Source: Planctomycetota bacterium
Lineage (GTDB): Bacteria; Planctomycetota; Planctomycetia; Isosphaerales; Isosphaeraceae
Assembly: GCA_021777845.1 (NCBI GenBank)
Contig: JAJYDB010000012.1
Location: 1 to 36,324 of the forward strand
DNA: 36,324 nucleotides
Reading direction: 5' to 3'
This document shows, one piece after another, positions 8,850 to 17,150 of the stretch. The notes beneath the pieces were generated by a model. It was not told the origin of the DNA. It saw only the letters and a program-made list of their open reading frames with translations, and searched no databases. The translations under genes were made by a program, and so were the position numbers. Position 1 is the first letter of the stretch; the number at the start of each line of letters is the position of its first letter.

Positions 8850-9693
8850 GATCATTCACGAGACGGGTGAACGGAGAGCGTCGGACGGGTACGAGCTGTA
8901 CCACGAACGTTGGTCGGCGGCGGAAACTCCGCGCGGTCGGGTTGTGATTTTGCACGGCGTGCAGAGCCACGCGGGGTGGTATCGCGGACTGGGTCAAGTC
9001 TTGGCGGAACGCGGCTGGGAGGCGTATTTTCCCGACCGCCGCGGGTCGGGCAGAAACCGCGGCGAGCGCGGTCATACGCCGAGTGCGACGCGTCTCTACG
9101 ACGACCAGATCGAGCTCTTGCGCGACCTGCGCGCGCTGCGGCCGGCGCGGCCGGTCGCGCTCGCGGGCATCAGTTGGGGCGGCAAGCTCGCGGCGATTTT
9201 GGCGGCGCGGGAGCCGACGCTCGTCGACGCGGTAGCGCTCATTTGTCCTGGACTTTATCCGCGCGTCGGCGTCAGCCGGCTTGAGAAGCTGCGGATCGGT
9301 CTCGCGCTTTTGACGAATCCACGCAAGCCGTTCCCGATCCCGCTCGGCGACCCGGCATTGTTCACGGCGAGCGACGCGGGCCGGGCGTTTATCGCCGGCG
9401 ACCCCCTCGCACTGCGCGCCGCGACCGCAAGCCTCATGTTCGCCAGCTCGGTCATCGACCGCGCCGTGCAACGCGTGCCGCCGCGGCTGAAACAGCCCGC
9501 GCTTTTGATGCTCGCCGGGCACGACCGCATCGTCGACAACGCCAAGAACCGCGCCTACTTCGAGCGCCTGAACTCAACACACAAACGCGTGATCGAATAT
9601 CCCGACGCTCATCATACCTTCGAGTTCGAGCCCGACCCGTCGCAGTATGCCCGCGATCTTGTTAACTGGTTTGACCACACCTTCACGTCATAA
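8842..9693 (+). CDS. Alpha/beta hydrolase, lysophospholipase/monoglyceride-lipase type
   Basis: This 283-aa cytoplasmic serine hydrolase belongs to the Hydrolase_4 (PldB-like) group. Seen: the oxyanion-region HGVQSHAGWY segment (about 38-48), the nucleophile elbow GISWGG (about 108-113), a candidate acid Asp in GHDRIVD and the His in AHHTFE near the C-terminus. The ATG lies inside the end of the enolase-superfamily gene, with 8 nt of overlap, so the two form a coupled pair. There is no signal peptide. The substrate is unknown; an ester or lactone linked to the upstream enzyme is an inference from coupling only. The gene ends 31 nt from a convergent aminopeptidase gene. Confidence 0.85.
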   Translation: MTEIIHETGERRASDGYELYHERWSAAETPRGRVVILHGVQSHAGWYRGLGQVLAERGWEAYFPDRRGSGRNRGERGHTPSATRLYDDQIELLRDLRALRPARPVALAGISWGGKLAAILAAREPTLVDAVALICPGLYPRVGVSRLEKLRIGLALLTNPRKPFPIPLGDPALFTASDAGRAFIAGDPLALRAATASLMFASSVIDRAVQRVPPRLKQPALLMLAGHDRIVDNAKNRAYFERLNSTHKRVIEYPDAHHTFEFEPDPSQYARDLVNWFDHTFTS

Positions 9694-9724
9694 TGCGAAG
9701 GCGACCTGGGGCCCGCCGCAAAGT

Positions 9725-10840
9725 TTAAATCGGGTCGAGGCCGCGGAGGTCTTCGGGGATGAAGCAGCCGTCGATGCGGATCGGTTCGCCGTCGAAACTG
9801 ATCGAGCCGCCGCCGTATTCGGGGCGTTGGATTTGGACGAGATCCCAGTGGATTTTGGAGCGGTTGCCGTTGTCGGCCTCGTCGTAGGCGTTGCCGGGGG
9901 TGAGGTGAAAGCTGCCCGCGATTTTCTCGTCGAAGAGGATGTCGCGCATCGGGTGCAGGATGCGCGGGTTGCAGCCGATCGACCACTCGCCGATGAAGGA
10001 AGCGCCCTCGTCGGCGTCAAAGATCCGGCGCAGTTTTTTGACGTCGCCCGAGGTGCAGTCGGCGTCGACGATCTTGCCGCCCTCGAACTCAAGTCGGATG
10101 CCGTCGAACGACGTGCCTTGATGGATCGTGGGCGTGTTGAAACGGACCGTGCCCTCAACCGAGTCGCGCACCGGCGCGGTGAAAACCTCGCCGTCGGGAA
10201 TGTTCATCTCGCCGGCGCAGGAGACGACGGGAATACCTTCGATCGAGAACCGCAGGTCGGTTTCGGGAGCGACGATGTGGACTTCGCGGGCTTCGCTCAT
10301 CCGCGCGACGAGCGGCCGAAGCGCTCGCGACAACCAAGTATAATCAAGACAGCACACGTCGAAGTAGAATTCCTCGAAAGCATCGGTGCTCATGCCGGCC
10401 TGCTGCGCCATGCTGGGGTTCGGCAGCCGCAGGACGCACCATTTCGTACGTTTGATACGGCAATCGAAGTGGACCGGCTTCATATAGAGGGTGTTGTAGA
10501 GGTTGAGTTTTTCGGGAGCGACGTCGGACATTTCGCTGACGTTGCGCGCGCCGCGGAGCGCGATGTAGGCGTCGACTTGCTCCATCCGGCCGCGTTCGAT
10601 TTCGCCCCAGAGCTTCAGCTGCGGCTCGTTCGCGTAGCGGACCAGCTCGCGGACGACGCGTGCGTCTTTGATGTCGACGAGCGGTCGCGCGCCGAGCTCG
10701 GCGGCCTTCCGCGCGAGTTGTCGAGGCAGCGTCGTGTCGTCGAGGTCGAAACACTCGACGAGCAGCGTCTCACCGGCCTGAAGGCGGGTCGAGTGCGTGA
10801 TCAAGATGTCGGCAAGCGTTTCCCAGCGCGGGTCGGGCAT
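9725..10840 (-). CDS. M29-family metalloaminopeptidase (aminopeptidase T/AmpS-like)
   Basis: This is a co-catalytic metal exopeptidase, 371 aa from Met 10840, normal for M29. Metal-ligand candidates are visible in family order: Glu in EMNIPDGEVF (about 211-220), Glu285 in SFIGEW, His312 in FHLTPGNAY, and His331 with Asp333 in KIHWDL. Conserved NPxIL and GNAYDEA segments agree. The frame extends upstream to 10951, but the extra 37 residues are low-complexity, and MPDPRWETLADI matches the usual M29 start. It is transcribed away from the SDR gene across a 146-nt divergent region. It probably digests small peptides in the cytoplasm. Confidence 0.9.
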   Translation of the reverse strand: MPDPRWETLADILITHSTRLQAGETLLVECFDLDDTTLPRQLARKAAELGARPLVDIKDARVVRELVRYANEPQLKLWGEIERGRMEQVDAYIALRGARNVSEMSDVAPEKLNLYNTLYMKPVHFDCRIKRTKWCVLRLPNPSMAQQAGMSTDAFEEFYFDVCCLDYTWLSRALRPLVARMSEAREVHIVAPETDLRFSIEGIPVVSCAGEMNIPDGEVFTAPVRDSVEGTVRFNTPTIHQGTSFDGIRLEFEGGKIVDADCTSGDVKKLRRIFDADEGASFIGEWSIGCNPRILHPMRDILFDEKIAGSFHLTPGNAYDEADNGNRSKIHWDLVQIQRPEYGGGSISFDGEPIRIDGCFIPEDLRGLDPI

Positions 10841-10878
10841 CGAGTGTTCTCGGGCGGCGGGTTGCGGGCGGACCGGCC

Positions 10879-10894
10879 TTGCGTTAACGTGCAA
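10879..10894. promoter_or_regulatory. Palindromic site in the divergent M29/SDR promoter region
   Basis: An exact 8-bp palindrome, CGTTAACG, at 10882-10889 sits inside a longer region flanked by TTGC and GCAA. It lies between the divergent aminopeptidase and SDR genes, where a shared operator would be expected. LacI or GntR-type sites can look like this, but no regulator gene is nearby. Low confidence. Confidence 0.25.
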
Positions 10895-10986
10895 ACGACA
10901 AGGCGAGCCGCGCGATCGCGTGTGATTATCATGCGCAGCGCGGCCGTCCACAAGCCGGACGAATACCCGTGGGGAGCTTGATCGCG

Positions 10987-11754
10987 GTGGACCTCTTCGA
11001 TCTCAGCGGTAAGACGGCGCTCGTCACGGGCGGCAACGGCGGCATTGGACTGGGCATGGCGGAAGGCCTCGCGAGCCGGGGAGCGAATCTCGTCGTGCTT
11101 GGCCGCAACCCCGAGAAATCGGCGGCGGCGGCGCTCAAAATCCGCGACGAATACAAGGTCGAGACCCTCGCCGTGAGCGCCGACGTCTCGGTCGAGGCCG
11201 ACGTCGCGCGGGCCGTCGACGAGGCGCTCGCGCGGTTCGACGCGATCAATATCCTGATCAACAACGCCGGCATCAATATCCGCAAACCCGCCGATCAGAT
11301 GACGCTCGACGAGTGGCACACCGTCATGAACGTCAACTTGACAAGCGCGTTCATGATGTCGAAGGCGGTCTATCCGTCGATGAAAAATGCCGGAGGCGGC
11401 AAGGTCATCAACATCGGCAGCATGACCTCGATTTTCGGCGCGGGCTTCGCCCCGGCCTACGCGACGAGCAAGGGCGGCATCGTCCAACTGACGAAGAGCC
11501 AGGCGCTCGCCTGGGCTGTCGACAACATCCAAGTGAACGCCATTTTGCCCGGCTGGTTCGACACCGACCTCACGAAGCGGGCGCGACAAGAAATCGCCGG
11601 CATGCACGAGCGCGTGCTGTCGCGGATCGCCGCCGGCCGCTGGGGAACGCCCGCCGATATCGCCGGCACCGCGATCTGGCTCGCAAGCCCCGCGAGCAAC
11701 TACGTCACCGGCATCGCGATCGCCGTCGACGGCGGTTACACGGCGATGCTTTAA
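10987..11754 (+). CDS. Short-chain dehydrogenase/reductase (KduD / gluconate 5-dehydrogenase-like)
   Basis: This is an NAD(P)-dependent classical SDR oxidoreductase, 255 aa. The cofactor loop is TGGNGGIGLG, followed by NNAG, the catalytic Ser in INIGSM, and YATSK with the catalytic Tyr and Lys. The C-terminal segments GTPADIAG and YVTGIAIAVDGG are typical of 2-deoxy-D-gluconate 3-dehydrogenase and gluconate 5-dehydrogenase members. GTG 10987 gives MDLFDLSGKTALVTGG, the usual SDR beginning, with GGGGAG at 10971-10976 as ribosome-binding site; a GTG at 10969 would overlap that site. A sugar-acid substrate is a family-level guess. The rsmG start lies 41 nt downstream, so co-transcription is possible. 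Confidence 0.88.
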   Translation: MDLFDLSGKTALVTGGNGGIGLGMAEGLASRGANLVVLGRNPEKSAAAALKIRDEYKVETLAVSADVSVEADVARAVDEALARFDAINILINNAGINIRKPADQMTLDEWHTVMNVNLTSAFMMSKAVYPSMKNAGGGKVINIGSMTSIFGAGFAPAYATSKGGIVQLTKSQALAWAVDNIQVNAILPGWFDTDLTKRARQEIAGMHERVLSRIAAGRWGTPADIAGTAIWLASPASNYVTGIAIAVDGGYTAML

Positions 11755-11795
11755 TCCGCCCGCGGCGCCCACCAATCTTGTCCCGAGTTTCTGCC

Positions 11796-13286
11796 ATGCC
11801 CCCGAATCGCGATGCGCTCGAGGCGATTCTGCGCGGCTGTGGAGTCGCGCTCGCGCCCGGGCAGCTCGATCAACTGTGGGCGTACCACCGTCTCTTGCGC
11901 CGGGCCGACGAGACGCTGAATCTGACTCGCATCCGCAACTTTGAAAACATGGTTTTGAAGCACTACGTGGACAGCCTGCTCGTGCTGAACTACGTCGAGC
12001 TGCCGTCGCCGCTGATCGACATGGGCTCAGGCCCTGGGCTGCCGGGAATTCCGCTCAAGATCGCGCGGCCGGAGGTTGAGATGGTGCTCGCCGAACCGCG
12101 CGGCACGCGGGCGAAGTTTCTCGAGGAGACCTGCCGATCACTCGGGTTGAAGGGGGTTGAGGTCGTCGCGCGGAAAGTGGGGCCGAAGCTGCCTTACCGC
12201 GTCCGAGGGGTAATCACGCGCGCGGTCGCGTCGATTCCCGAGACGCTCGAACGCGTCGCCGAGTGCCTGGTCGACGACGGTCTGATGATCTTCATGAAAG
12301 GACCGGACTGCAACGACGAGATCGCGGCCGCGGCGAAAGAACACGCAGGCTCGTTTCGACTCGAGTCCGATCACGCCTATTCCATCCCCGGCACGCCGCA
12401 CCGACGTCGGCTCGTCGCGTACCGCAAAATCGGTGCGCGCGCCGCGGGGGGTCAAAGCGGCTCAGAGGGTTTCAAAGTGCATGCACATGAGATCACAAGT
12501 GCGTCGAATCCGTTTTTCAAGCAGGCGCGCGAGCTGCTCGACGGCCGCGGGATTCGTAAGCAAGGGCTGGCGCTGATCGCCGGAAAGCGGATCGTCGACG
12601 AGGTGCTGGCTCGCTTTCGAGAGCACGTCGAGGGCTGGCTGACCGACACGAAAGGCGAGCCGCCGCCGCACTCTTTTGGCTCGACGGAAGCCCCCCTGCC
12701 CTGGCACCGGCTGGCTGACGCGTTGTTCCGCGAGTTGGACGCGGCCGGCACGCGGTCGCCGCTGCTGCTCGTCCGCGTCCCCGCGATGCCGGCGTTCCGC
12801 CCCGACGACCCTTGGCCGCTCGGATGTACGCTCTTCGTGCCGCTGCAAGATCCCGAAAACGTCGGCGCGGTGATCCGCTCGGCGGCGGCGTTCGGCGTCG
12901 CGCGAGTCGTCCTGCTGAAGGAGGCGGCGCACCCGTTTCACCCCCGCGCGGGCCGCGCCGCGGGGCCGGCGCTGTTCCAGGTGCCGATGCTCCTCGGGCC
13001 GTCCCTACGCGAACTCGCGACTGCCGAGGACGTCCCGTTGATCGCACTGGACGCCGACGCCCCGCCGCTCGAATCCGCCCCTTTCCCCGAGCGTTTCGGC
13101 CTTGTCATTGGACTTGAAGGACCAGGCCTGCCTGATGCGCTGCGTGCGGGAGCGAGACGCTCGATCCCAATCGCGCCGGGCGTCGAATCGCTGAACGCCG
13201 CCGCCGCGACCGCCGTCGCACTCTACGCCTGGCGTCGGCAATCACCCCTGCCGCGCAGCGACCGACCAGCCGCGCCGACGAATTGA
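11796..13286 (+). CDS. rsmG: RsmG (16S m7G527 methyltransferase) fused in frame to a SpoU/TrmH-family RNA methyltransferase
   Basis: One 496-aa frame carries two complete RNA methyltransferases. Residues 1-212 are RsmG, with the class I SAM loop IDMGSGPGLPGIPL (74-87) and a typical RRRLVAYRK end. Residues 231-496 are a SPOUT enzyme: a SpoU substrate-binding domain beginning ITSASNPFFKQARELL, then motif 1 LQDPENVGAVIRSAAAFG (350-367), motif 2 LVIGLEGPGLP and motif 3 IPIAPGVESLNAAAATA, all intact. No stop separates them. A GTG at 12477 (Val228) has AGAGGG seven nt upstream, so a separate 269-aa SPOUT protein could also be made. RsmG modifies G527 of 16S rRNA; the SPOUT target (23S rRNA or tRNA 2'-O-ribose) is unknown. 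The long frame opens earlier, but the ATG at 11796 fits the family. Confidence 0.88.
   Translation: MPPNRDALEAILRGCGVALAPGQLDQLWAYHRLLRRADETLNLTRIRNFENMVLKHYVDSLLVLNYVELPSPLIDMGSGPGLPGIPLKIARPEVEMVLAEPRGTRAKFLEETCRSLGLKGVEVVARKVGPKLPYRVRGVITRAVASIPETLERVAECLVDDGLMIFMKGPDCNDEIAAAAKEHAGSFRLESDHAYSIPGTPHRRRLVAYRKIGARAAGGQSGSEGFKVHAHEITSASNPFFKQARELLDGRGIRKQGLALIAGKRIVDEVLARFREHVEGWLTDTKGEPPPHSFGSTEAPLPWHRLADALFRELDAAGTRSPLLLVRVPAMPAFRPDDPWPLGCTLFVPLQDPENVGAVIRSAAAFGVARVVLLKEAAHPFHPRAGRAAGPALFQVPMLLGPSLRELATAEDVPLIALDADAPPLESAPFPERFGLVIGLEGPGLPDALRAGARRSIPIAPGVESLNAAAATAVALYAWRRQSPLPRSDRPAAPTN
12464..12479 (+). promoter_or_regulatory. Internal ribosome-binding site and GTG for the SPOUT half
   Basis: AGAGGG (12464-12469) precedes GTG (12477-12479) by 7 nt, exactly at the junction between the RsmG and SpoU domains. 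It would start a protein at VHAHEITSASNP, the natural SpoU N-terminus. The site may be active or a relic of two once-separate genes. Confidence 0.45.
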
Positions 13287-13459
13287 AGCCGCGCCGCGCT
13301 CGGCCGAGCCGAAGGGCGTCCGAATAATTTTGATCAACCCAGTATCATTTTTGATTGCGGTCGCGTAAAGTAGTGGATGGTAGATTCGTCAATCGAGTTC
13401 GTTGATGTACGGTTCCTTGAGAATTGCACCTCACGCCTTCGTTGCCTATCCGCCAAGTA

Positions 13460-13477
13460 GGGCCGTCCTTTCGGCCC
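13460..13477 (+). promoter_or_regulatory. 5'-leader hairpin upstream of the RRM protein
   Basis: GGGCCG and CGGCCC form a perfect 6-bp stem with a TCCTTT loop, 60 nt before the GTG of the RNA-binding protein. Small RRM genes in other bacteria often have cold-regulated leaders; a regulatory role here is inference. It could instead terminate the rsmG transcript, but only CTTTCTCC follows. Confidence 0.3.
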
Positions 13478-13539
13478 CTTTCTCCTCGACCCGGGAAGTC
13501 CCAGTGCGGGTCGGCACGCCTTTTCCAAGGAATTCAACG

Positions 13540-13884
13540 GTGGGTAGGAAACTTTACGTCGGGAACCTCACGTACAACGTCGATAACGCGGGCCTCGAGG
13601 CCCTGTTCGCGCCGTTCGGCACGGTTCAAAGCAGCCAAGTGATTCAAGACCGCGAGACCGGCCGCAGCAAGGGCTTTGGTTTCGTCGAGATGGGCAGCGA
13701 GAGCGAGGCCAACGCGGCGATCGCGGCGTTGCACGAGCGCGAGCACGACGGACGTCGGCTCACGGTCAACGAAGCCAAGCCGCGTGAAGAGCGGAGCGGC
13801 GGCGGCGGCGGCTATGGTGGTGGCGGCGGCGGTCGCGGCGGCTACGGCGGCGGCGGGAATCGTGGCGGCGGCGGCCGCTATTGA
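13540..13884 (+). CDS. Glycine-rich RRM RNA-binding protein
   Basis: This 114-aa single-RRM protein is of the small bacterial/cyanobacterial Rbp type. RNP2 is KLYVGNL (4-10) and RNP1 is SKGFGFVEM (about 44-52), with the aromatic RNA-contact residues in place. The last about 28 residues are Gly-rich, with GGY and RGG steps, like eukaryotic GRPs and cyanobacterial Rbps. GTG 13540 has AAGGA (13527-13531) eight nt before it. The upstream frame continues for 46 codons but looks like leader sequence. It probably binds single-stranded RNA as a chaperone, perhaps in cold response. A strong GC hairpin follows the stop. The gene lies 250 nt after the rRNA methyltransferase gene and may be separately transcribed. 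Confidence 0.92.
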   Translation: MGRKLYVGNLTYNVDNAGLEALFAPFGTVQSSQVIQDRETGRSKGFGFVEMGSESEANAAIAALHEREHDGRRLTVNEAKPREERSGGGGGYGGGGGGRGGYGGGGNRGGGGRY

Positions 13885-13897
13885 TCGAAATGCGATG

Positions 13898-13929
13898 GCG
13901 TCGGCGCGGGCCTCGGCCTGCGCCGACGC
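13898..13929. terminator. Perfect 10-bp GC hairpin between convergent RRM and moaB genes
   Basis: GCGTCGGCGC (13898-13907) pairs exactly with GCGCCGACGC (13920-13929) over a 12-nt loop, 14 nt after the RRM stop and between convergent genes. It could serve both directions. No T-tract follows on either strand. Confidence 0.5.
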
Positions 13930-13976
13930 ACGCTCGATACGGTCGCGCCCGGACACGACCGCGGGGCGCGCCGACT

Positions 13977-14483
13977 TCATAGAATTAGTCCCAAGATATG
14001 CTTCAACTCGGGCAGGATGATCGCGCTCATCCCGAGTTCGACGGCAGTCTGAGATCCCGGCAGCGTGAATACGGCCAGTCGGCCGACAAGTCCCGCCTCC
14101 GCGCGGCTGAGGATGCACGCCGGCCCAATCTGGGCATGACTGAGCGATCGAAACAACTCGCCGTAACCCGGTAAGCGTTTGGTCCAGAGCGGCTCGATCG
14201 CCTCGGGAGTCTGGTCGCGCGGGCTGAGCCCCGTGCCGCCGGTGACGATGAGCGCGTTAACGTCGGCGCGACAGGCGCAGCCCGCGACGAAGCGTCGGAT
14301 CTGCTCGATGTCGTCCCGCACCAGCCCACGCTCCACCAGGACGTGCCCCGCGGCGACGGCAAGCTCGACAATCCGTCGGCCCGAGGCATCGCTCTCGACG
14401 GTCCGCGTGTCTGAGACTGTAAGGACCGCGATGCGGCCCTCGGTCGGACCTGCCGCTCGATGCTCGCTCGCCGCCTCGCTCAT
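13977..14483 (-). CDS. moaB: Molybdenum cofactor biosynthesis protein MoaB
   Basis: This 168-aa MoaB/MogA-type protein adenylylates or inserts metal into molybdopterin in cofactor synthesis. Seen: VLTVSDTRT near the N-terminus, the molybdopterin-binding TGGTGLSPRDQTPEA (about 81-95), the conserved LPGYGELFRSLS, and VFTLPGS near the end. Length and motifs match MoaB better than MogA. The ATG at 14483 has GAGGTGA a few nt upstream. No other moa or moe gene lies in the window, so it is an isolated pathway member. It is divergent from the HEAT-repeat gene. Confidence 0.92.
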   Translation of the reverse strand: MSEAASEHRAAGPTEGRIAVLTVSDTRTVESDASGRRIVELAVAAGHVLVERGLVRDDIEQIRRFVAGCACRADVNALIVTGGTGLSPRDQTPEAIEPLWTKRLPGYGELFRSLSHAQIGPACILSRAEAGLVGRLAVFTLPGSQTAVELGMSAIILPELKHILGLIL

Positions 14484-14564
14484 TAGCTCACCTCATTCTT
14501 GCTGATTGTTAGATTTCGCCGGGATTGCCCAGTTCGCCAAATGGCTGCGAGGGTAGCTTCGTAA

Positions 14565-14593
14565 TTGCTCATGTTGAGACGGCGCCGTATGAT
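14565..14593 (+). promoter_or_regulatory. Candidate promoter for the HEAT-repeat protein
   Basis: A -10 TATGAT (14588-14593, 5 of 6) lies 17 nt after TTGCTC (14565-14570, 3 of 6). The ATG at 14654 follows after about 55 nt, with GAGGGAG at 14638-14644. The -35 is weak. Confidence 0.38.
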
Positions 14594-14653
14594 AGACCAA
14601 TACCCCTCGACAACCCAAGTTCGTTGTGCCGTTTGATGAGGGAGTCCCGGCCG

Positions 14654-16021
14654 ATGAACGCTGCCGCCGCCTTCCAGTCGCGGTTCACACGCGTCGCGTG
14701 TGTCTGTCTGTGCTCCAGCCTCGTTGTCGCGACGGTCGCGCGAGGCGACCGTATCATTTTGCGCGGCGGCGGTGTGATACGCGGCAAGATTTTGCCCGGC
14801 AACGCCCCTGATCGCGTCAACGTACTCACCGCGACCGGCAAAGTTCCGGTCTCGATGCAAAAGAAACAGGTCGAGAAGGTCGAGAAGGAAGCGAGCCCGC
14901 TTGACGAGTATCTTGAGCGCCGGGCGAAGGTCGCACAAACGGCCGCCTCGCAGTACGAGTTGGGGGCTTGGTGCGAAAAGAACAAGCTTTCAGGCCCTGC
15001 GCGGGTCCACTACGAACAGGCGCTTGCGGCCGACGCGTCGTTTGGTCCGGCGCACAAGAAGCTCGGTCACATTCTGCTCGGCAACCACTGGCTGACCTAC
15101 GACCAGGCTCGCGAGGCGCAAGGTCTCGTGAAATATAAGGGCAAGTGGGTTACAATTGAGGAAAAGGAAGAACTCGAAGCACGGACCGCGATTACGGCCG
15201 AGCAGCGTTCAACGGCCCGTCAGATCCGAGCGCTGCGGCCGGCGCTCACCAGTGGTGACGAGAAGCGCCGTGCAGCCGCCGAAGAGAGCCTGCGTGCACT
15301 CGACTCGCCGAAGGCCGTACAACCGCTCCTGAGCGTACTCGGCGACGACGAAAGCCCCGAGGTTCGCATACTGCTCGCGCGATTGCTCGGCGAGATCGCG
15401 GGCCCGGAGGCCTCCGCCGCACTCGTGACGCGGATATTGAGCGAAACCGACGACGCAGTCCGCCGCGAAACAATGCTCGAGATCAGCCGACGCGAGGACG
15501 CTTCGATCCCGAAGCGACTTGTCCGCGCACTGGGGTCGTCGAACCCCCCAGTGGTAAATCGCGCGGCGTGGACCTTGGGCAACCTGGACGCGAAAGAGGC
15601 CGTTCCTTCGCTCGTCGGCGCCTTAATCACGCGGCAGACGCGGATGGTCATCGACCCCGGCGACTCCGCGAACGGCAATGCGGGCATGGGTTCAATCGGA
15701 CCCGGTCCCGCCCCTGTCGCTTTCAACGGCTCGAGCGCAGGCTATCTCACGCCCCCCGCGGTGACCCCCGGTATCATCGCGTTCGGTGCGACGTCATCGC
15801 CGATCTATCCCCTGATGCCTTCGCCGCTGATCATGAACCCGGCCCCGCGCGGACCTGAGCCGAAACTCGTGACCGTCAGCTATCAAAACAGCGAGGTGCT
15901 TGCCTCCCTCGTCAAAATGACAGGCGTTAATCTCGGCTACAACATCGCAAACTGGCGGAGTTGGCTCACGGCCTCGTTCCGTTCGGAGCCGAGACCCGTG
16001 AAACGCGTCCCCGAACCATGA
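14654..16021 (+). CDS. Secreted HEAT-repeat protein
   Basis: This 455-aa exported protein has unknown function. MNAAAAFQSRFTRVAC begins a Sec signal peptide, with likely cleavage after VARG (about residue 31). Next come an SH3-like DRIILRGGGVIRGKIL segment, a TPR-like helical region (about 90-145) and a VKYKGKWVT motif often seen in planctomycete exported proteins. HEAT-like helical repeats span about 195-320, with VRILLARLLGEIAG and VNRAAWTLGNLDAKEAVPSL. A Pro/Gly linker and a C-terminal NLGYNIANWRSWL segment complete it. ATG 14654 is chosen for its signal peptide and GAGGGAG nine nt upstream; the frame is open back to 14525. HEAT arrays usually hold protein partners. Confidence 0.8.
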   Translation: MNAAAAFQSRFTRVACVCLCSSLVVATVARGDRIILRGGGVIRGKILPGNAPDRVNVLTATGKVPVSMQKKQVEKVEKEASPLDEYLERRAKVAQTAASQYELGAWCEKNKLSGPARVHYEQALAADASFGPAHKKLGHILLGNHWLTYDQAREAQGLVKYKGKWVTIEEKEELEARTAITAEQRSTARQIRALRPALTSGDEKRRAAAEESLRALDSPKAVQPLLSVLGDDESPEVRILLARLLGEIAGPEASAALVTRILSETDDAVRRETMLEISRREDASIPKRLVRALGSSNPPVVNRAAWTLGNLDAKEAVPSLVGALITRQTRMVIDPGDSANGNAGMGSIGPGPAPVAFNGSSAGYLTPPAVTPGIIAFGATSSPIYPLMPSPLIMNPAPRGPEPKLVTVSYQNSEVLASLVKMTGVNLGYNIANWRSWLTASFRSEPRPVKRVPEP

Positions 16022-16124
16022 CGGCCTCGCTCAGGATCCGCACATCCCCCATGACGACGACTCCACCCACGACACGGTATTCTTTCGTCCGCGGCGTTGT
16101 TCGGCCGGCAAGGGGTTGCCTGCA

Positions 16125-17120
16125 GTGACCGACGAACGCAACGCTCTAATCAGACAGGCGCGGCAGCGGCTCGAGTCGCTCGCGCGCGCAGGGTTGGACC
16201 GAATCCCTGTTTCAGCCAATGTTTCGCCGCGAACCGCCGAAGCCCCGGGCCCCTTGCGCTCGCGCGGCGCGCACGCCGAGGCCTCGAAGCCGGGACGGCC
16301 CGAAAGGCCGCGTGCAACCCCTGCGGAGACGGTAGAATCAAGCCGACCGGAGTCCCCGCGAATCATGCCCGTCGAGTCTGAGTTTGAGCCGCCCCACGCC
16401 GAACCGTCGCCGCGTCCTCAGCGAGTCGAGCCGCACCCCCGGGCGACTCCTACTCGGCACGTCGCCGCAACCTCGCCTCCGCCCGCCACGCTCTTCGACG
16501 ATTCAGGCGAGTTCGAGCCGCCGTTGCCGCTTGAGGAGCGCGTCACGCGTTTGCACGCGTTGCAAGCCGAAGTCGCAGGCTGTCGACTCTGCCCCCAGCT
16601 CGCCGCCACCCGCACGCAAACCGTCTTTGGGGAAGGCTCGCCGACCGCGCGCCTGATGTTCATCGGCGAGGCCCCGGGCGCGGATGAGGACCGCACCGGC
16701 CGCCCGTTCGTCGGGCGAGCGGGAATTTTGCTCACCGATATGATCACGAAGGGCATGGGATTGGCGCGCGAGGACGTTTACATCGCAAACATCCTCAAGT
16801 CGCGCCCGCCCGATAACCGCAACCCCGAGCCCGAGGAGGTCGAGCACTGCCTGCCCTACCTCGAACGCCAGATCGCGATCATTCAGCCGGCGTTCATCTG
16901 CCTGCTCGGCCGGATCGCCTGCGAGTCGCTGTTGAGGACGAAGCTGCCGATGGCGAAGCTCCGCGGCAAGTGGCACCGGCTTCGCGGCATCCCGACGGTC
17001 GTCACCTACCACCCCGCGTACCTGCTGCGGAACCCGCCCGCGAAGAAGGATACGTGGGAAGACCTGCAAATGCTTATGGCCGCGATGGGTCTGCGTCCGC
17101 CGCGGCGGGGCGGCGACTGA
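16125..17120 (+). CDS. Family 4-type uracil-DNA glycosylase with N-terminal extension, one Fe-S cysteine replaced
   Basis: This protein removes uracil from DNA in base-excision repair. Seen: GEAPGADEDRTGRPFVGRAG (about 181-200, uracil-binding motif), and HPAYLLR (296-302) with the second catalytic motif. Cys153 and Cys156 (CRLC) and Cys242 (EHCLPYL) are expected [4Fe-4S] ligands. The fourth, normally in KCRPP, is Ser226 here (ILKSRPP). Some proteobacterial relatives also lack this Cys, so the protein need not be inactive. The first about 130 residues are a Pro/Arg/Glu-rich tail, absent from short thermophile enzymes. GTG 16125 has AAGGGG nine nt upstream and is preferred to TTG 16116. Convergent with the kinase gene 30 nt away. 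Confidence 0.88.
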   Translation: MTDERNALIRQARQRLESLARAGLDRIPVSANVSPRTAEAPGPLRSRGAHAEASKPGRPERPRATPAETVESSRPESPRIMPVESEFEPPHAEPSPRPQRVEPHPRATPTRHVAATSPPPATLFDDSGEFEPPLPLEERVTRLHALQAEVAGCRLCPQLAATRTQTVFGEGSPTARLMFIGEAPGADEDRTGRPFVGRAGILLTDMITKGMGLAREDVYIANILKSRPPDNRNPEPEEVEHCLPYLERQIAIIQPAFICLLGRIACESLLRTKLPMAKLRGKWHRLRGIPTVVTYHPAYLLRNPPAKKDTWEDLQMLMAAMGLRPPRRGGD

Positions 17121-17150
17121 CTCGACGTTCGGCAAGCGGCCGAATCCGCC

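Noticed and set aside
9647-10981. Plus-strand frame antisense to the M29 aminopeptidase (444 codons)
   Set aside because: Val/Asp/Arg-rich shadow product; the M29 motifs lie on the minus strand.
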